From NCBI GenBank assembly GCA_964606415.1, contig CAZSGN010000177.1, forward strand, positions 1 through 6,040: DNA of 6,040 nucleotides, read 5' to 3'. Both the position numbers and the translations under genes were made by a program. Below are positions 5,690-6,040 of this stretch, in pieces (position 1 is the first letter of the stretch; each line of letters starts with the position of its first letter). Under the pieces are notes generated by a model. The model searched no databases and was not told the origin of the DNA. It saw only the letters and a list, made by a program, of their open reading frames with translations. Source of the DNA: CAZSGN01 sp964606415 (lineage in GTDB: Bacteria > Bacteroidota > Bacteroidia > Bacteroidales > JBBRXJ01).

Positions 5690-6040
5690 ATCCAGGATGG
5701 ATATTATTTATTTTGGTTCTACCACGAACATTTATCTCTTGCGAAGCAAAATTTAATGAAAGCTTGCAATTTGTTTATATGTAGATAAAATATGGTTTAA
5801 GGTTGTTTATATGTTGTATTAAGGCAAACAACTGACTGTGAAAATGAGCAACTATATTGCATCAATCAAAAAACGCAATATTTAAACAATATTTCAACTA
5901 CATTTACAACAATATAATTTAAATATTTAACCATTAAAATAAGGGTAGAACCTTTATTTTGGGTTATATTTGATTGCTGTCATTAATCAATCATTTTTAT
6001 GATAGGTCGTGTTGTCTAATGTCAAACTAAATTTTATATA
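5690..6040. other. AT-rich intergenic DNA downstream of the operon; no gene supported
   Basis: No credible protein frame, tRNA or rRNA is visible on either strand. Small structures are present: a 12-bp direct repeat TTGTTTATATGT (5771-5782 and 5803-5814), a 7-bp inverted repeat GTTGTTT/AAACAAC (5802-5808 and 5826-5832), and repeated CAATATTT words near 5876-5898. It may hold the promoter of a gene beyond the window. Confidence 0.5.
5965..5972 (+). promoter_or_regulatory. Possible -7 promoter element for a gene beyond the window
   Basis: TATATTTG matches the Bacteroidota TAnnTTTG box. No TTTG-like -33 box is found at the expected distance, and the downstream gene is not in the window, so this is only a candidate. 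The motif can occur by chance in DNA this AT-rich. Confidence 0.25.

Noticed and set aside
5587..5784. 65-residue plus-strand frame starting inside the end of leuB
   Set aside because: It begins in another frame of leuB and runs through the operon terminator hairpin; the translation resembles no protein and reflects AT-rich noise.
5844..5885. 13-residue frame (ATG at 5844) in the 3' intergenic region
   Set aside because: It has no promoter, no amino acid run and no adjacent terminator, so nothing separates it from chance.
1..6040. CRISPR array, insertion sequence, phage, defence or toxin-antitoxin system
   Set aside because: There are no regularly spaced repeats, no transposase or integrase motifs, no terminal inverted repeats and no defence domains; the window is core metabolism plus a surface protein.

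Overview
The window looks like chromosomal DNA of a member of the Bacteroidota. Four things point there: the C-terminal type IX secretion (Por) sorting domain on the first protein; start codons preceded by A/T-rich sequence instead of Shine-Dalgarno motifs; boxes matching the Bacteroidota -7 element TAnnTTTG; and low GC with AT-rich intergenic DNA. The genus cannot be fixed from this sequence alone.

Layout. Positions 1-467 hold the 3' end of a secreted protein gene whose 5' end lies outside the window, followed by a strong intrinsic terminator (559-607). Positions 608-928 are a leader region. It holds a probable -7 promoter element (738-745), a 20-codon leader ORF rich in isoleucine (769-831), and a complete antiterminator/terminator pair (833-890) directly before leuC. 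Then come four co-directional genes: leuC (929-2326), leuD (2367-2966), a citramalate/2-isopropylmalate synthase family gene (2984-4510) and leuB (4557-5618). An intrinsic terminator closes the unit (5646-5689). The last 350 bases (5690-6040) contain no gene I can support.

How the genes fit together. LeuCD isomerase and LeuB dehydrogenase serve two parallel chain-elongation routes. One runs from 2-isopropylmalate to 2-oxoisocaproate (leucine). The other runs from citramalate to 2-oxobutyrate (isoleucine precursor). The operon's own synthase keeps, at a constant offset of one residue, every active-site residue I recall for Leptospira interrogans citramalate synthase, including the hydrophobic pyruvate pocket. 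I therefore favour citramalate synthase over canonical LeuA.

That agrees with the leader ORF, where 6 of 20 codons are Ile, including three in a row, and only one is Leu. The most notable result is this combination: an apparent isoleucine-sensing ribosome-mediated attenuator in front of a leuCD-cimA-leuB operon. The geometry is very clean. The leader stop codon lies one base before the 9-bp antiterminator arm, and that arm pairs with exactly the bases that form the left arm of the terminator. This is inferred from sequence and has not been tested.
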